Origin: Turbatrix aceti
Lineage: Eukaryota > Nematoda > Chromadorea > Rhabditida > Panagrolaimidae
Direction of reading: 5' to 3'
Length of the DNA stretch: 64,000 nucleotides
Assembly (NCBI GenBank): GCA_963969345.1
Contig: OZ017769.1
Coordinates: forward strand, 4,216,816 to 4,280,815
Part shown: positions 1 to 11,716 of the stretch, piece after piece
How the letters are laid out: the number at the start of each line of letters is the position of its first letter
Numbering within the stretch: position 1 is the stretch's first letter
Position numbers and translations under genes: made by a program
Notes under the pieces: model-generated
Seen by the model: only the letters and a program-made list of their open reading frames with translations
The model's database searches: none
Told to the model about the DNA's origin: nothing

Positions 1-948
1 TTTGTCATCGAAGAATTTATTGTGGTCGCTGAATTTGGTCGTCGCCGAATTGTCGTTCCGCCTTTCAAAGTCAATTTATTGTTGGGAATAGATAAATGTA
101 ATAAATATGGTCAACATTGATATTCAATTTCTTCTGGCATAAGTAATACGCCTTCGGAAACAGAATAAGCTCAGATCAACCGGGAATACAGTCGGCAATG
201 ACACCGCAAAATTGTTCCCACCCCGATAAAATTTCTTAAAAAAATGAAAAAAATCATAAAATGTTTACAAAATGTCACGTACCGTTGAAAACCTTGATAA
301 AAGCATTCTGTAATCGGTCACAGGGGTCAAAAAAAGCGCACACCGAAACCATGGTCTCGAAGCGAAGTCCATCAAAACACGGTCAGAGCTGCTTGAACTC
401 GCAACGAAATCATGTTTGTGACTTTTTGCCAAGCTTTTATTTCACGTTTGATGAGCAAAAAAAGTAAGTTTTCCTGACTTTCTTTTGAAGAAAAAAGTAC
501 GACATTTGTCATGCTTTTCGCTTCATTTGCAAAAGTATACAAAACTGACAAAAAAAGTAAGTATTTCATACTTTTTTTTTTTCAGTGAATTTGAAAAAAG
601 CGTACAAAAAACATGATACTTTTTTCACCTTTTTTGAATCATTTTGATTCCATTAGCACTTGTTTTGGATTTTTTGTGAAACAAATTTTTGATTTTATTT
701 TAAAAAAAAATTTTGATTTCATTTATAAAAAAAAATTCGATTTTACAAAAAAAAAATAGATTTTTGTGGAAATTTTTGATTTATTTATAAAAAAAATTTA
801 GATTTTTACAAAAAAAATTATTTTTTTTTACAAATTTTGTTCATTTATACAAAAAAAAATTTTGATTTTTACGGTGCCGAAATTTGGGCCAGACTGCATT
901 TTTTTATGAGCCGGCAAAAAAATCGTCCCTTCCGACAAAAAAACCAAC
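1..948. other. AT-rich tract downstream of last visible SART3 exon
   Basis: Homopolymer-rich A/T sequence (long runs of A and T at 660-880). No convincing exon on either strand; the second RRM and the C-terminal domain expected for SART3 are not recognisable here. It probably belongs to a SART3 intron that continues beyond the left edge. Confidence 0.45.
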
Positions 949-3900
949 CTTGAGCCTTTTACTGTCGCAACTGAAAGGCAAATTCTTCGCAAAGAGCTTG
1001 TTTCTCTCAATCGTCGTCGGATACTTGAATTCCGTGTGTTCGCCTTTGGGATGGGGTTTGTTCTCGCTGACAAAAACAGGACGTCCCTTGATCTTGGATC
1101 GATCGAGTGCCAGTGCCGCTGTGGCTTCCTGCTCGGTGGCAAAATCGACGTAACCGTATCCCTTCGTCAGGCCCGTACCCGGCCTGGCCACGAGCCTCAC
1201 CGACAGGCTCCCGGGAAAGTGCTTGGCGACATCCGCTTCCGTCGTCGCAAAATCAAGATTTGAAACAAATACCGTTGTTTTCGAAGGCTCTGTTTCAACC
1301 TGATCGGTTTTCGAGGAAACAGGTTTCGCCGGTTGGCTCTGAGCAGGTTCCGGAGCCGACTGAATCGTCGCCACCGGCTGAACAGGAGCCGGAACCGGAG
1401 GTGGCGATGGCGAAGGTGACAGCCCGGTTTCCATGGCCGTAGTAGGCGAACGAGTCGCCTGCCGCCTCGGAGACATCCTCGCAGGCATCGTCGGAACCAC
1501 AAATCCGTCCTTGTCCTTGATAACTTCCTCCTTGGAAGACTTCTTCGGCGGCGGTGGCACGTGTTGTTCGTCCGCAGAACCCCCATCGCTCTTCCTCTTC
1601 GTCGAAGGCGCCCGCGCGATCGCCACCGACGACTTGGAAGAATGCTGCTGTGGCGGTCCCTGCAACGACGCGTGCTGCCGTTGCTGCTTGCCGGTCTTGG
1701 CCTTCTTCTTAGCCTCAGCCTCGGCGATCCGCAGCGCCTGATCGTTGACCTTCTTCAGCGCCTTGCTCAGAGATTCAAAATCACCTTCGTCGCGTTCAAA
1801 CTGGATAAAGTAGTCGAAGAGTTCGTTCGCATTTTCAAAGACTGAATTGATGCCTCTGTAGAGGTGGTTTCTGGCGCCTTCGAGCGATCCGTAGTGTCGC
1901 TCGGCTTCGGCCGCGTCGATCCACGTCCGGGTGCGACTTCCGAAGCCTGATCCGAGGATTTGCTTCCAGATTCGGCGACCCTGCAAATTTTTTTTTTATC
2001 AAAACGACCGAGGCATAAAATCCGGCAGAAACTTTCGGAAAAAAAAATAAAAAAACTTTTTTTTTTAATTTTTAAAACAAATAAAGAAAAAATTTTTTTT
2101 ATAAAAAAAATTATAAAACAAATTTTTTTAATAAAAAATTTTAACAGACAGTCTGCGAGCCGATTTACAAACAAGGGGAGAGGGCCGACACAGCAATTTT
2201 TACACTTTCAAATGTTTTGAGTTTAAGTTGTAGAAGACCCTAAGGGCAGTCTAAAACCGCAATATTAGATTTTTAAAAAATCAGATTCTGGAGATTTGGG
2301 TTCAGATGTGTTTTCAAAAAATAGGATGTCACGTGTTTCGTTTGTGGGGAAATAATCTGAAAATTTGCTTACGGGGGTTTCAGAGCACGGGGAATACGAT
2401 GGCTTACTCAAATGTTTCAAAAAACAACTGCAAATATTTTTTATTGAATTTCGCCTTCACAAAATCGGCTTTACCGTTCCTTAAAAAAAATAATCGGACT
2501 ATACCACTTATCCTATCTGAAAGAGCGATTTTTTTGGCATATAGCGTAGTGTTCTTTGAAAAAACGTAGAGTGCTTTCCGCCTTCTGGGTCTCGATTTGT
2601 AGTAAAAACGACCAAAAACCCCTTCAAAAAACATGGCGGGAAGTGCGCACGCGCATGCGCACGCGCGCGCGAGCACAAAAAAGGGGGCTTTTATGTAGTT
2701 TTTACCACAAATCGGGACCCAGAAGGCGGAAGGCACTCTACGTTTATTCAAAGAACACTACGTTATGTGTCAAAAAAATCGCTCTTTCAGATAGGATAGG
2801 TGGTATAGCCCGATTATTTTTTTTAAGGAACGGTAAAGACGATTTTGTGAAGGCAAAATTCAATAAAAAATATTTGCAGTAGTTTTTTAAAAAATCTGAG
2901 TATGCTATCGTGTGCCCCGTTTTTTGAAACCCCTCTAAACATATTTTCAGATTATTTCCCCGCAAACGAAACACGTGACATCCTATTTTTTGAAAACACA
3001 TCTGAACCCAAATCTCCAGAATCTGATTTTTAAAAAATCTAATATTGCGGTTTTAGACTGCCCTTAGGGTCCTCTACAATTTTGGCACAAAACATTTGAA
3101 AGTGTAAAAATTGCTGTGTCGTCGAATTCAAATCGGCTCACAGACTGTCTGTTAAATAAATAAAGAAAAAATAAAAAAAAATTTTTATAAAAATTTTTTT
3201 TAAAATTTTTTTAATACATCAAAAAATCTTGAAAGTATTTTTTTTAAATAAAATGAGTTTATTTTCAATTTTTTTAGTGTTTCAATTCAAAATTTTTCTA
3301 TTTTTTACCAAATTGTGTTAATCAAAAACTTTTTCACATTTCTACCCAGATTTTAATTGTGTTGATCAAAAATTTGATATGCATTCCGTCACCCGATTTT
3401 TTTTATCAAAACCAAATTTTTCAAATAAAAAAACCCACCAATTCGACGTCCTTCAGGTACCGGAACGCAAAATACGCGTACGCCCTCCGAAAAGCGCCAT
3501 CCCTGTCGAAATGAAGTCCAAACGAGTTCTGCAAATCATTCAGCGCCTTCTCGAACAGTTCCTTGACAGAATTATAGTTCCTTTCTGCTTCTGGGGCCTT
3601 TTTGACGTCCCTCAGCTTGGCATAGACGATGGACCGGTAGAGCGCGACGGCAGAATACTCGTCGCCGGCGTATTCGCAGGCTTCGGTGAACACGTCCGAC
3701 AGAACGTCAAAAGATCGCCCGAATCTCTCGAGTTGGAATAGGTATTCTTGCCACCGGAAAATTTCATCGACAAAAAGGCGGGAAACTCGGCGATAAACAT
3801 CCACGGCTTCCGGTGAGTTGAGATTCTTCGCAAACTGGCAATACGAGGCCCAGATCTCGAAATTGACCGGGTGCTTGGCCAGGAGTTGTTCGTAGCCCGC

Positions 3901-4700
3901 GATGATCAGGTTGCAGTCCTTTTTCCTCGAAAGCAGGGCGATCCAGGTCTGCCAGTCGTTTTCGACTTCGGTCAGGTCTTTGAAAAAAGCCAGCATTCGG
4001 TCGTAATGGGCCTGCATGTGGGGGGAAGGGGTTTGCTCTGAAAAAAACAAAATCGAGCAAATTTAGGTTATAAAAACGGTCAAAAGTAAAAAAAAGCTAA
4101 ATTCAAAAAAACTCACTCAAAGTAGTCGTATAAAATTCGTAGATCTCCTCCAGAGCATCGTTGGGGTAAGACAACGCCTGCTCAACGCGTTTGGAGAAAG
4201 CCGGGAGATTTTCGGGTTGCAAAGTCAGATAAACGCCTGGAAGAAACGTCATCCAGTACAGAGATCCCATATCAGTACGGTGACCGTATTTCGGAAGGAG
4301 AACCTCCAATCTCTGAAAAATAAACAAACATGCACAAAAAAACTGTATAAAACCCCCAAAAAAAACCCACGTTAAAAGAAGATCCGGTGTCCAGGATAAA
4401 TTGCAAAAAGCGAACGCAGAGGTCGCTGTCGGCAAAATCCTGCGAAGCCCGAAGAACGAGAGACTGAATGGCATCGACGTCCTCGGGCGATGCTTCTTCC
4501 ATCTCGGAATCCAACCAGACAAACCAATCCTTGGGGAGCATGGTGAATTTGTTGATGAAGCGTTGACGAATCTCGCGAGACTGCTCGATGTCCGTCGTCT
4601 TGGCCACCGAGCTCCTCAGGTAAGTCAGGGCTCTCCGATACGGCTCGCTGAGGTTTGCGTCCTCGTCGTCACCGGTACCATTGTTCTGGGGTGTCGTCAT
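949..4700 (-). CDS. SART3: SART3 homologue (U4/U6 recycling factor), 3' end outside window
   Basis: Exons on minus: 4371-4700, 4117-4312, 3439-4037, 949-1980, with phases that join cleanly and GT/AG borders. About 719 residues are visible. The first three exons encode helical HAT-type repeats (aromatic-rich segments such as WFVWLDSE, WQTWIALL, FEIWASYC). Exon 4 continues these, then gives a Lys/Ala-rich, Pro/Ser-rich disordered linker, then an RRM at roughly residues 614-690 with RNP2 VFVSNL and RNP1 KGYGYVDF. It ends just as a second RRM begins (KLFAKNLPFSC). HAT repeats followed by tandem RRMs is the SART3/Prp24-partner architecture; in other animals it anneals U4 and U6 snRNPs in the nucleus. 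Second RRM remainder and C-terminal LSm-binding motif lie off the left edge. It is divergent from TCF25 with 1.18 kb between start codons. The final visible donor reads GTTGGT. Confidence 0.8.
2145..3151. mobile_element. 1 kb fold-back (long inverted repeat) element in SART3 intron
   Basis: The two halves are reverse complements for roughly 450-500 bp each, starting CAGACAGTCTGCGAGCC at 2145 and ending GGCTCACAGACTGTCTG at 3151. It is flanked by TTAA on both sides (2141-2144 and 3152-3155). The centre (about 2640-2690) is an alternating purine-pyrimidine tract of CG/CA/TG steps. No coding capacity. TTAA duplication would fit piggyBac; a TA duplication with Tc1/mariner is the alternative reading. 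Confidence 0.8.
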
Positions 4701-5877
4701 GATTTTTTACCTAAAAATAATCGTGAAAGTTCAAAAAAACCTCAAAGAAACCGAAAAACAACAAAAACGCGCAAAAAAGTAAGATTCTAAAACGAAAATA
4801 ATAAAATGTTATCCGGGTTACGATACTTACTACTCGGCGTAGTTATTTTTCTCGAAAAACAAAAAAATCGTAACCCCAAAAAAGTGTTATATTGATCGAA
4901 AAAATCGAACGAATCTCGCAGCACCGCTCCATTGCTGACGTCTGTTTTACACACACATGACCGACACGAGTGAAGTGAAGTGCAGAATATAAAAACACCT
5001 GTATAGGAAACATCCCAAACATTTCTGCAGCAGCGGTAGCAGAAAAGAAAGCCATTTAGAAAACAACAACACTTCTCCGTCTCCTTTTTTCCCCTGCATA
5101 CCAATGGGTCGTTCCCGGACAAACGTTCGACACGCTAAAACACCTGAAGGACCTCGAAGAGATAGATTGTGCAATATTTGGTCAACAAAAACATGCAACA
5201 TCCTGTTTTTTTGGGAAACGTGATATCTAGCGACTTTTTTAGCCTAAACAGAACTCTGTGGACCTGGATGAGCGAGTGCCGCGAGACACGTATGTCAGAT
5301 GCCGGTAGAACCGTCGAAAAACTCAAAAAACCGAGTGCGCAACAAAGCGGAGAGCTCCTCGCAGGTTCGTTCGCGAACGGGCATCGATTCTTTTTCCTAC
5401 TAATAATCTTTGACGTCAATGACGTCAAACCTTATTCTTCGTAACCAAGACCAAAGAGTGGTTAGGCTTCATGGGCACATTTTCAAGGAGCAATTGAACG
5501 GAAACAAGGCAAAACAACCTGAAACAGTCAACAAAACGATGATTTTCGAAAAAATAACAACCATGCATGCGTTTGATGCGCGCAACGTGCGAACGCTGAA
5601 TATCCGCAGTTTCCTTTCATGTTTCATTTTTTCACTTTTTTTTTATCAGCGTGGTCTCATTTCTGTCACTAATCCATCAATAGTCGACGTATTACGCTTT
5701 TTCCTAATTGTTGCATCTGACAATTGCAATTGGTAATAATAAGTTCATATCAGGTTTGTTTCTGTTTATTACGCTTATTTTTCTTTTTTTTTTGTTTTTC
5801 TAGCGGATAACTTTATTTAAAATTCTGTCCGTGAACGTAAAAGTGAGCGTGAATTTTTTTGCAGGTCAACAATTTCA
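4701..5877. other. Divergent intergenic region between SART3 and TCF25
   Basis: Contains no supportable gene. It should hold both promoters. A direct pair TGACGTCAATGACGTCA near 5411-5426 carries two CRE/ATF-like TGACGTCA cores; whether they act is not known. Confidence 0.4.
5855..5864 (+). promoter_or_regulatory. Splice acceptor just upstream of TCF25 start (possible SL trans-splice site)
   Basis: TTTTTTTGCAG ends at 5864, only 13 nt before the ATG at 5878. No matching donor is evident close upstream, so in a nematode a spliced-leader trans-splice acceptor is the simplest reading; a 5' UTR cis intron is the alternative. Confidence 0.45.
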
Positions 5878-8800
5878 ATGTCGAACAAGCATCTACGCCG
5901 AGTTGTCCAGCAGGAGCTCGTGTCTGCAAACAGCGACGAGGATTTCGAGGAGGAAGTTCCTCAGCCTGTTCAGCGACAGAAAAAGAACAAATTTGCCACG
6001 CTGGACGAAGAACGCGAAGATCCCGTAGAAGTCCCGAAATCGTCCCAGCCGACTTCTAGCAAGACGAAGAAGAACAAAAAGGTCTCCGGCAAACAGAAGA
6101 AAAATGAAGCCGGATGCAAATCGAAGAAGGAAGATGACTTTGACTGGGCCGAGGCGGAGGCCATGAGGGCCGCCGAGGCAGCAGCTGAGGCTGAGAAGAA
6201 GAATGCATCTGCCAAGGCTCTGGGCGACGTCCCGAAGTGGGAGCAGTTGCTGACGGTCACTTCCAACGAGCTGAATGCTGATATCGAGCTCAAGCAGATC
6301 CTGGGACGCGAATATGGCGCCGGAGCTGCAAACCATCACCGGGGAAACAAAGACCGTAAGAGCAAGTACAGAATCGTGCCAAACTCAACTGCGATGACCA
6401 TTGATACGGCCAAGTGCGGTGAGTTTACTGGATTTTTATAAAATTATCGGCGGTTTCTAATTTTTTTTTTGTTGATTTTTTTACGCTCCAAATAAAATTT
6501 CAAAAAACTGCAAAATTTGGGGTAAAATTCCAAATGCAAAAATTCGTTTTGGATCAATTTTTAGGCCTAAAAACACTCGAAAGTGAACGGAAAATATTTA
6601 AAAAAAACTATTTTTCGTACATTTTTAGTGTTTTTTTGATCCCAATTAATTTGCGTTCGTTTTTCACGACTTTAAAATTTTGTGCTCGCTCATTTTTTTT
6701 CAATTTTTTTGCTTGCTTTGCTCGATTTTTTTTTGATTTTTTTTCATTTTTTTCCGCTCAAGAGCGTTGAAAAACCTAAAAATCATCCAATATCTTTTTT
6801 AGGCCTAACAGTAGTCCCCGACAACAACCCAATTGAAACCAAGCCCTACGTCGAAGATAATGACGCCAAGTACTACCGCTACGTCCACGACCAGAGCTAC
6901 CAGGAAGCCCAGCAGCTCTTCTGGACCCTCGCCGAAACCGGACAATCTCCTACGGTTTGTTTTTAACCAAAAAACTGTCCTATTCTTTTTTTACAGCAAA
7001 CGATTCTGGAAAACCATCCGTATCATCTCGACACATTTCTGCTGCATATCGAAGAACTCCTCATGGCAGACCACTCCGGCGATGCCCGAAAAGTACTCGG
7101 TGAGTTTCAATTCAGTTTTATTATCAGCCTTTTTTTAAATTCTCAAAAAATTGGGAAATTAGTCGGATTCGTTTCCATCTTTTCCTTTGGCGCCTTTTTC
7201 GGCTTCTTTGACTTCGGCGATGAGTTCTCGGTCGACTATGTGCTCGCCGAGGCCGGGGCCGACCCTTCGGAGTTGGGCACAGCGACGGGCCATGGCCTCG
7301 ATCTCGATGACTTGTTCTCGGAGGTAGAATTCTTCGAGGAAGTTTGTGAGCTGCAAAAGAAAATATTTAGGCTAGGCGGAAAAATGCCTAACGAAAAATA
7401 CGCGAAATTGCGGGTTTTCGCTTCGGGAACCCCAAAAAATGGTAATGAACAAACAAAATTCCCAAAACATTCTGTAAGACAATATTTTCGTTTCAAAAGC
7501 CTTTCAATTAATTTTATGACCTTCTTTTTTGGTTCACAAAATTGGAATTCGGAAATAGAAAGCTTTGCCGAAAATTTTTGGTTTTGGGTCGACTGTTTTG
7601 AACCCTAATGCCAGGTAAACTCACGTCAGGATCGTTGAACGACGAAGCGAGTCCGTGGAGTTCGAGAAGCGCCTGATTATTATTCTGCTCGAGAACCAAT
7701 GCGCAGTTGAAGGCTTCATACAGAGAATCAAAAGTTGTCTTTGTTGGGGCCTAAAATCCAATTTTTTTCCTCTCCCGATAGGCAAAAAAGGTCTAGACAC
7801 CCACCTTGATATCGACCAGCTTGACAATACTCCCACGGGAGTGAACGTAGTCGATGAGCCTCTGCGCATGGCCCCTCTCCTCGAGCGACTGATTCCCAAA
7901 GTACAAAGTTGCACCCGGCAACGCAATCTCCGTCCTGGCAAAGAAGTTGGCCATGGCGAGGTACTGGTAGCTGGCGTAGAGCTCGTTGTTGATCTGGCTG
8001 CTGAGCATTGCGATGACGTCGTCCGCAAAGTTCTGCCTGGCACCCACGTATTTGGGTGGCGGGTTGTCCTTGCGACGATGGTGGGACATGTCGACGCGTT
8101 AGTTGTTGCCCTCCTTGACCGAAGCGGCTGAAATCAGTTTTGTGAAGTACTGGTAAATGCGCGTCGTTAGTCGACGTCAAATTCCACGTATTTGCATTGA
8201 AAAGCAAGGCATAAACTCCGACCTGCTGGTCGTGGAATCCGGTGCGACCGGTCTGAGTTAGGGTTTTTAGGCCGGCCTGAAGGTACGAAAACAATTTTTT
8301 TCAAAAATTTTTGTGTCTTATTCATGAATTTTTTTATTTTAACTAAATGTGAATAATTTTTTTGAACAAAATGTTGTTCAGAATTTTGTTAGTATTTTTT
8401 TTATCAAATTCTTTTTGGTAAAAAAATTGAATCAAAAAAAATATGAAAAAATTTTTTTAGCGTCGAAAATAAATTTTTATAAAAAAATTATTTGGTCAAA
8501 ATCTTACTAAAAATTTTAATGACCTAAAAATATTTTTTTACCGGTTGCAAATGGCCGGCGATTTCATTTTTAGGCAGGCCAGTTTCATGCCATTTTTGAA
8601 CCTGCTCAAACATTTTTTTCACTAATTTTTCTCAATTTTTACAGATTTTGCGATTCGGATCGTCGAGGATGTCTTCCCGCCGGCGTTTGAACTCATGTCG
8701 CCGAACACGAGACTCTCCTATGCCTGGCGAGAAAATCGAGCTTTCGTGAGTATTTTTCGAATTTTTTTGACGTCCAAATGCTGTTTTTTTAGTTCTTACT

Positions 8801-10306
8801 GCTCTTCAAGCACGTCCAGATGCTGATCAACCGGCGATGCTTCGCGACGGCGTTCTACGTTGCCAAATTCCTGTTTTCTAAAAATCTGGACGATCCACTT
8901 TCTGTGCTATCGGTCATCGACAGCCTCGCCCTCCGGTGTGGACGCTACTCCGAGATCGTCGACTTTTACGCCACTTTTCGGGTCTGTTTTTGTCAACTGC
9001 GAGTGTCTTTTTATTGTAAAAGGGGTTTCAGGAGCGTTGCTACCTCAACATGCTCCCAAACATGGGCTACAGCCTGGCAATTGCCTACCACGGCCTGGCC
9101 CTGGAGGAAAACGACGAGAACTACGCTCTCAAGGCCAAAGAACAGCTTCGGAGCGCTCTGACGACCACCCCGTTTATTCTGATGGAAGCCTGCGCTGCTC
9201 TACAGATTGTCCCATCTCCGGCAGTGAAAAAGGCTATTTTCAGGGATAGCGAGTGAGTTTTTATGATTTTTTATATCAGGCGACGTTCAACATGCTAAAT
9301 TTACAGCATGTCACCCATGATGGATCTCCTGGTCAAAATTTATCTCCATCACAACCTGGAAGACGTCTGGAAACGCGTTCACCTGGTTTGGATCCAGGAA
9401 ACGACGGAACAACTCGTTGCCGAGTCGGGCGCTGCGATTTCCAAGGCTGTCGACCAGTCTGTCACGGCGTGAGTTTTTCATGGGGATAAAATGTTTTTTG
9501 GAAGAAAAAAAATTTAAAATTGCCAATTTTTTTTTGTTTTTAAAGTTAACAAAAAAATTTTCTGAATTTTTTAATTTTAAAAACAAAAAAAACATGAAAA
9601 ATTTCCAAACGAAAAAATGTGGTTCTTGAGACGAAAAAAATGTTAGCCGGATGCCTTTATTTCGATAAACTGTCTTAAAAATCAAAAAAAATCATCAAAA
9701 AATCTAAAAAGTCATGTTTCGGCCCAAAATTTTTGTAAAAGTTGTGACACGAATTTTTTTGCAAAAAAAAATGTTGCCAACGCTGAAAAATGGGCTAAAA
9801 AATCCAACATAGTCAAAAAATTATCAAAAATGTCATGTTAGCCTAAAATTTCTGTTTAATTCTGGGTTTCAAATCGAAAAAAATGTTTCTTGACACGAAA
9901 AAATCATTTCAGCCAAAAAATGCTGCCCATGATCGCGGGAATCATGCGGCACGGTGTTCTCTGCGGCGTACGTGCCTGCGACCAGGGCATCCCGGCCGTC
10001 GATCCGTATCCACCGGTGCACAACAACTGCGAGGGATACATCCGTCGCTTCGACTTTGCCCTCCAAATCGACGCTGACACCCCCAACGAAGGCGGCGCGA
10101 ACAACGGCGGCGTCTTCGACAACGTCCTGCGCCGAACCGCCGAGCTGCTCCTGCGCACGATCAATCCCGAATTCCAGGCTCAGGTGAGTTGGAGGTTTAT
10201 TTGCACTTTTAACAATTTTTTTTTAAGTTGGGCTATTTTACACGCGGGTTGTTCATTGGATATGAAGGCTGGTATCGGATACGCCGGATCGGATCTGATC
10301 CGCTGA
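5878..10306 (+). CDS. TCF25: TCF25 / NULP1 homologue (ribosome quality-control factor)
   Basis: Exons 5878-6418, 6803-6954, 6997-7099, 8645-8745, 8793-8981, 9032-9252, 9307-9468, 9913-10183; phases agree throughout, giving about 580 residues. The start MSNKHLRRVVQQEL followed by a long acidic/lysine-rich disordered region (residues 15-110) and then a TPR-like helical body matches TCF25 (family landmark: ...HPYHLDTFLLHIEEL near residue 240, and NMLPNMGYSLAIAY near residue 375). In yeast (Rqc1) and human, the family works in the 60S ribosome quality-control complex that handles stalled nascent chains. The third intron (7100-8644) contains an entire ferritin gene on the other strand. The 3' end is uncertain: reading through the last donor gives a stop at 10304-10306, but the GTGAGT at 10184 could instead splice onward. 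Confidence 0.8.
7159..8089 (-). CDS. ftn: Ferritin, H-type (ferroxidase), nested in a TCF25 intron
   Basis: Three exons on minus: 7805-8089, 7625-7750, 7159-7350, all joined in phase 0; 200 residues including a C-terminal Lys/Glu tail. The fold is a four-helix ferritin. Ferroxidase residues can be matched to human H-ferritin: Glu27 and Tyr34 in NNELYASYQY, Glu61-Glu62-His65 in LEERGH, Glu107 in CALVLEQN, Gln141 in LREQV; so it should oxidise Fe(II) and store it in the cytosolic 24-mer. The conserved end RVGPGLGEHIVDREL is present. No secretion signal. Lies wholly inside intron 3 of TCF25 on the opposite strand. I looked for a CAGUGN iron-responsive element hairpin upstream of the start and saw none, consistent with nematodes that control ferritin by transcription. 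A TGATTTCAG acceptor lies about 40 nt upstream of the ATG (possible trans-splice site). Confidence 0.92.
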
Positions 10307-10330
10307 GGCTGACTGATGTGAAGGAAGTTG

Positions 10331-11353
10331 TCATTCTCCTATAGGGGCGTCGGGATCGACAAAGATGACCGGTTTTACGAGTTCGTAAAATACCATGAGC
10401 AGCATCATTATAATCGCGTAGCCGATGATGCAGAGGATTAGATGGGGCCTGAAAGGAGGTTGCTTTAGACAGGTGCTTACATCAGACACTCAGTCAGCTA
10501 GGGAGGGTCAAAACAGCACAGAACGCACAAAGGCGCGCTTATGTGAATGCCGATCAGTGTTCCGCTCTTGAAAAAATTGACTCTAATTTGATTCTGACTT
10601 AGAATTTATTTTTTTGACTCTGACTTTCAGAGTCGACTCTTTCCCGATGGGTTTTTTTGAATCTTTTTCGTAATTTTTTAAATTAAATATTTTTTATTTT
10701 TAAATTATTTAAAATTAAAAATCAACTTTTTTTGTAAAAAGCACGGAAACATTGTTTAGTTTACACAGAAAACCAGAAAAGATTATTTAGAGATACAAAA
10801 TTGCGTTAAAGCAACATAAAAAATACGATTGACCCGAAAAAACACAAAATTGTTGTTTTTTAGTAGTTTTTAGTCTTCCAGACCCAAATTTTGTCTCAAG
10901 CCCTAATTCAAAACGAATTTACAAAAAAAAATTCCAAAAACGTGTTTTTTTATCTTTCAAGATTTTTTTAACAAAATCAAAAATTTGGCATCAAAAATGG
11001 CAAAAAAAATTTCATTTTCTTCAAAAAATTTTTCATCGATCCATCAAAGAGTCGACTCCAAAGAGGCAGAATTTTTTTTATGAACTATCGATTCTAATGT
11101 CAGCGGAACACTAACTTCTGCCAAGCCGGGGGGCTCAAAAGTATTTTTTTTCTCACTTTTTCATGTCAATACCTTCTTCTTCTGGATAGTATTTGAGTTC
11201 ATTTTCCCGTTCGTTATCTAAAAATGCCGTAGTATAGGATTCAATTTCGAATTGTAGTGGACTTCTGATAGAGGACGACGTAGACGCACGTGTGTGGTAT
11301 CTACCGGCCATTGAGCCAGCCCGGCTGGAGGAAATTACCGGAATTACAGGCAT
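10331..11353 (-). CDS. Small single-pass membrane protein, uncharacterised
   Basis: Two exons on minus: 11157-11353 and 10331-10448, joined in phase (AA|G), with GTGAGA donor and CCTTTCAG acceptor; 104 residues. The N-terminal two thirds is polar (Ser/Arg-rich then acidic: ENELKYYPEEEG). Residues about 68-87 form one strongly hydrophobic helix (LILCIIGYAIIMMLLMVFY), followed by a short tail ending DPDAPIGE. No signal peptide, so probably N-in/C-out or a near tail-anchored protein. I do not recognise the family. An alternative start could lie in an upstream exon. Its 708 bp intron contains an inverted-repeat transposon (10555-11112), and its stop codon lies 25 nt from the readthrough stop of the convergent TCF25 gene. 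Confidence 0.55.
10555..11112. mobile_element. Inverted-repeat MITE, CAGTGTTCCGCT family
   Basis: Begins CAGTGTTCCGCT and ends AGCGGAACACT, with sub-terminal GACTC/GAGTC repeats inside both ends and A/T-rich filler. No ORF. A second member of the same family ends at 61711. Terminal CAGTG is hAT-like; I could not find matching flanking duplications here. Confidence 0.6.
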
Positions 11354-11675
11354 TGCCGTCGGCAGCGACAACGGCGGCGGTGGAGGTAATAGTTAATATT
11401 TACGAGGATTTACAGGATGCGCGTTTTGTAGGTTGGTGAGAGCAGGAGGAGGAGGAAGTGAAGAGTTAGTTGCAGAGAAGAGCGCGAGTCAAAGACAAAT
11501 TCTATGTATGTCCCAGAAAATATTACGCTGACAGTTACACTGGGATTTCGCCGAAGAAGAAAACTCCAGAGTAGCACTTATACGGGCCGGGTAGAGCGGT
11601 GTTTGCCTGCCGCGCAGAGACAGAACAGAAACAAGACCGGTGCCGGTGCCGGTGGCGTTTGCACGCGCGCGCGCG

Positions 11676-11716
11676 TGTAACACGGGCAACGTCTGGGCTA
11701 GGTTGCCCGTGTTACA
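11676..11716. repeat. Perfect 15-bp hairpin
   Basis: TGTAACACGGGCAAC at 11676-11690 is the exact reverse complement of GTTGCCCGTGTTACA at 11702-11716; the loop is 11 nt. It directly follows a CG-alternating tract. Function unknown. Confidence 0.7.

Noticed and set aside
1..900. Second RRM of SART3 within the left end of the window
   Set aside because: Reading the minus strand gives no RNP motifs; the exon must lie outside the window.
2306..3001. Mirror pair of similar short frames (FQKIGCHVFR...) on opposite strands
   Set aside because: They are the two arms of the fold-back element, not genes.
8090..8300. Iron-responsive element in the ferritin 5' region
   Set aside because: No CAGUGN loop on a suitable stem could be found; only CAGTAC occurs.
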